Origin: an uncultured Eubacteriales bacterium | GTDB lineage: Bacteria; Bacillota; Clostridia; Oscillospirales; Acutalibacteraceae | Direction of reading: 5' to 3' | NCBI GenBank assembly: GCA_900317215.1 | Contig: ONFW01000038.1 | Coordinates: 1-6,165, forward strand | Length of the DNA stretch: 6,165 bases | Shown: positions 5,924 to 6,165 of the stretch, in pieces | Numbering within the stretch: the stretch's first letter is position 1 | Layout: each line of letters begins with the position of its first letter | The notes under the pieces: model-generated | The model's input: the letters and a program-made list of their open reading frames with translations, nothing else | Database searches by the model: none | What the model was told of the DNA's origin: nothing | Position numbers and translations under genes: made by a program

Positions 5924-6165
5924 ATGAGTAATAATAAGATAATTATTCATGAGAGCGTATCAAGTGAGGATATTGCGTTTCCTGACGCGCTTAAAGATCA
6001 ACCGGGGCTGCATATCGTTGAAGACAGAGTGTTCAGGTATATTGAGGAGGAGGGTATCACCGATGTGGTGATACCCGACTTTGTAAAACATATTGTAAGT
6101 GCAGGTTTCAGAAACTGCAGTCATATAAAAACCGTTACTATACCTGATTCGATCGTGTCAATAGC
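5924..6165 (+). CDS. BspA-like (LRR_5) leucine-rich-repeat protein, N-terminal part (3' truncated by window)
   Basis: Eighty codons are visible before the window ends. After a 28-residue polar start (MSNNKIIIHESVSSEDIAFP...), the sequence moves into BspA/LRR_5-type repeats: GITDVVIPDFVKHIVSAGFR (44-63) followed by NCSHIKTVTIPDSIVSI (64-80). These match the pattern of a hydrophobic strand, IP, a short turn, an aF residue pair and N-C before the next strand. Such repeats bind proteins; many BspA-like proteins are secreted or surface-bound, but this N-terminus has no hydrophobic signal peptide, so it looks cytoplasmic. It is the third gene of the operon and closely coupled to the ATPase, so it may be a recognition or scaffold subunit for it (inference). 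The rest of the protein, which could carry an effector domain, lies outside the window. Confidence 0.8.
   Translation, partial: MSNNKIIIHESVSSEDIAFPDALKDQPGLHIVEDRVFRYIEEEGITDVVIPDFVKHIVSAGFRNCSHIKTVTIPDSIVSI

Noticed and set aside
1..6165. tRNA or rRNA genes, CRISPR array, IS-element ends
   Set aside because: No cloverleaf pattern, spaced direct repeats, transposase or terminal inverted repeats were seen on reading both strands.

Overview
The window looks like part of a Clostridia chromosome, most likely a Ruminococcus-type member of the Oscillospiraceae. The reasons are the strong AGGAGG-type ribosome binding sites, the moderately low GC content, the SpoIIE-type phosphatase, and a BspA-like leucine-rich-repeat protein of the kind common in gut Firmicutes. 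The genus is inference; no rRNA or other marker is present.

Layout: (1) 1-648 (+) is the C-terminal catalytic part of a SpoIIE/RsbU-type PP2C serine phosphatase, cut by the window edge. (2) 723-2759 (+) is a 678-residue gamma-class N6-adenine DNA methyltransferase (Eco57I/TaqI type). It has an N-terminal helix-turn-helix and a C-terminal target-recognition domain, but no visible nuclease and no restriction partner. (3) 2760-2940 is non-coding and lies between convergent genes; it carries an 18-bp-stem palindrome without a U tract. (4) 2941-4056 (-) is a WYL-domain transcription regulator. (5) 4057-4296 is a 240-bp divergent regulatory region with two overlapping promoters around a perfect 10-bp palindrome, then an attenuator-like hairpin in the rightward leader. 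(6) 4297-6165 (+) is an apparent operon: a very acidic 134-residue protein of unknown function, a 390-residue AAA+ ATPase with an unrecognised C-terminal domain, and the start of a BspA-like LRR protein that runs off the window.

Working picture (inference): the WYL protein controls itself and the divergent acidic protein/AAA+/LRR operon through the shared promoter region. WYL regulators often control defence and stress loci, and an orphan-looking methyltransferase sits next door, so the right half may be an accessory, possibly defence-related, locus. The phosphatase at the left edge has higher GC in sampled lines and may belong to the core genome. The acidic protein + AAA+ + cytoplasmic LRR set is the most likely undescribed system here. 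Its function cannot be read from sequence alone.
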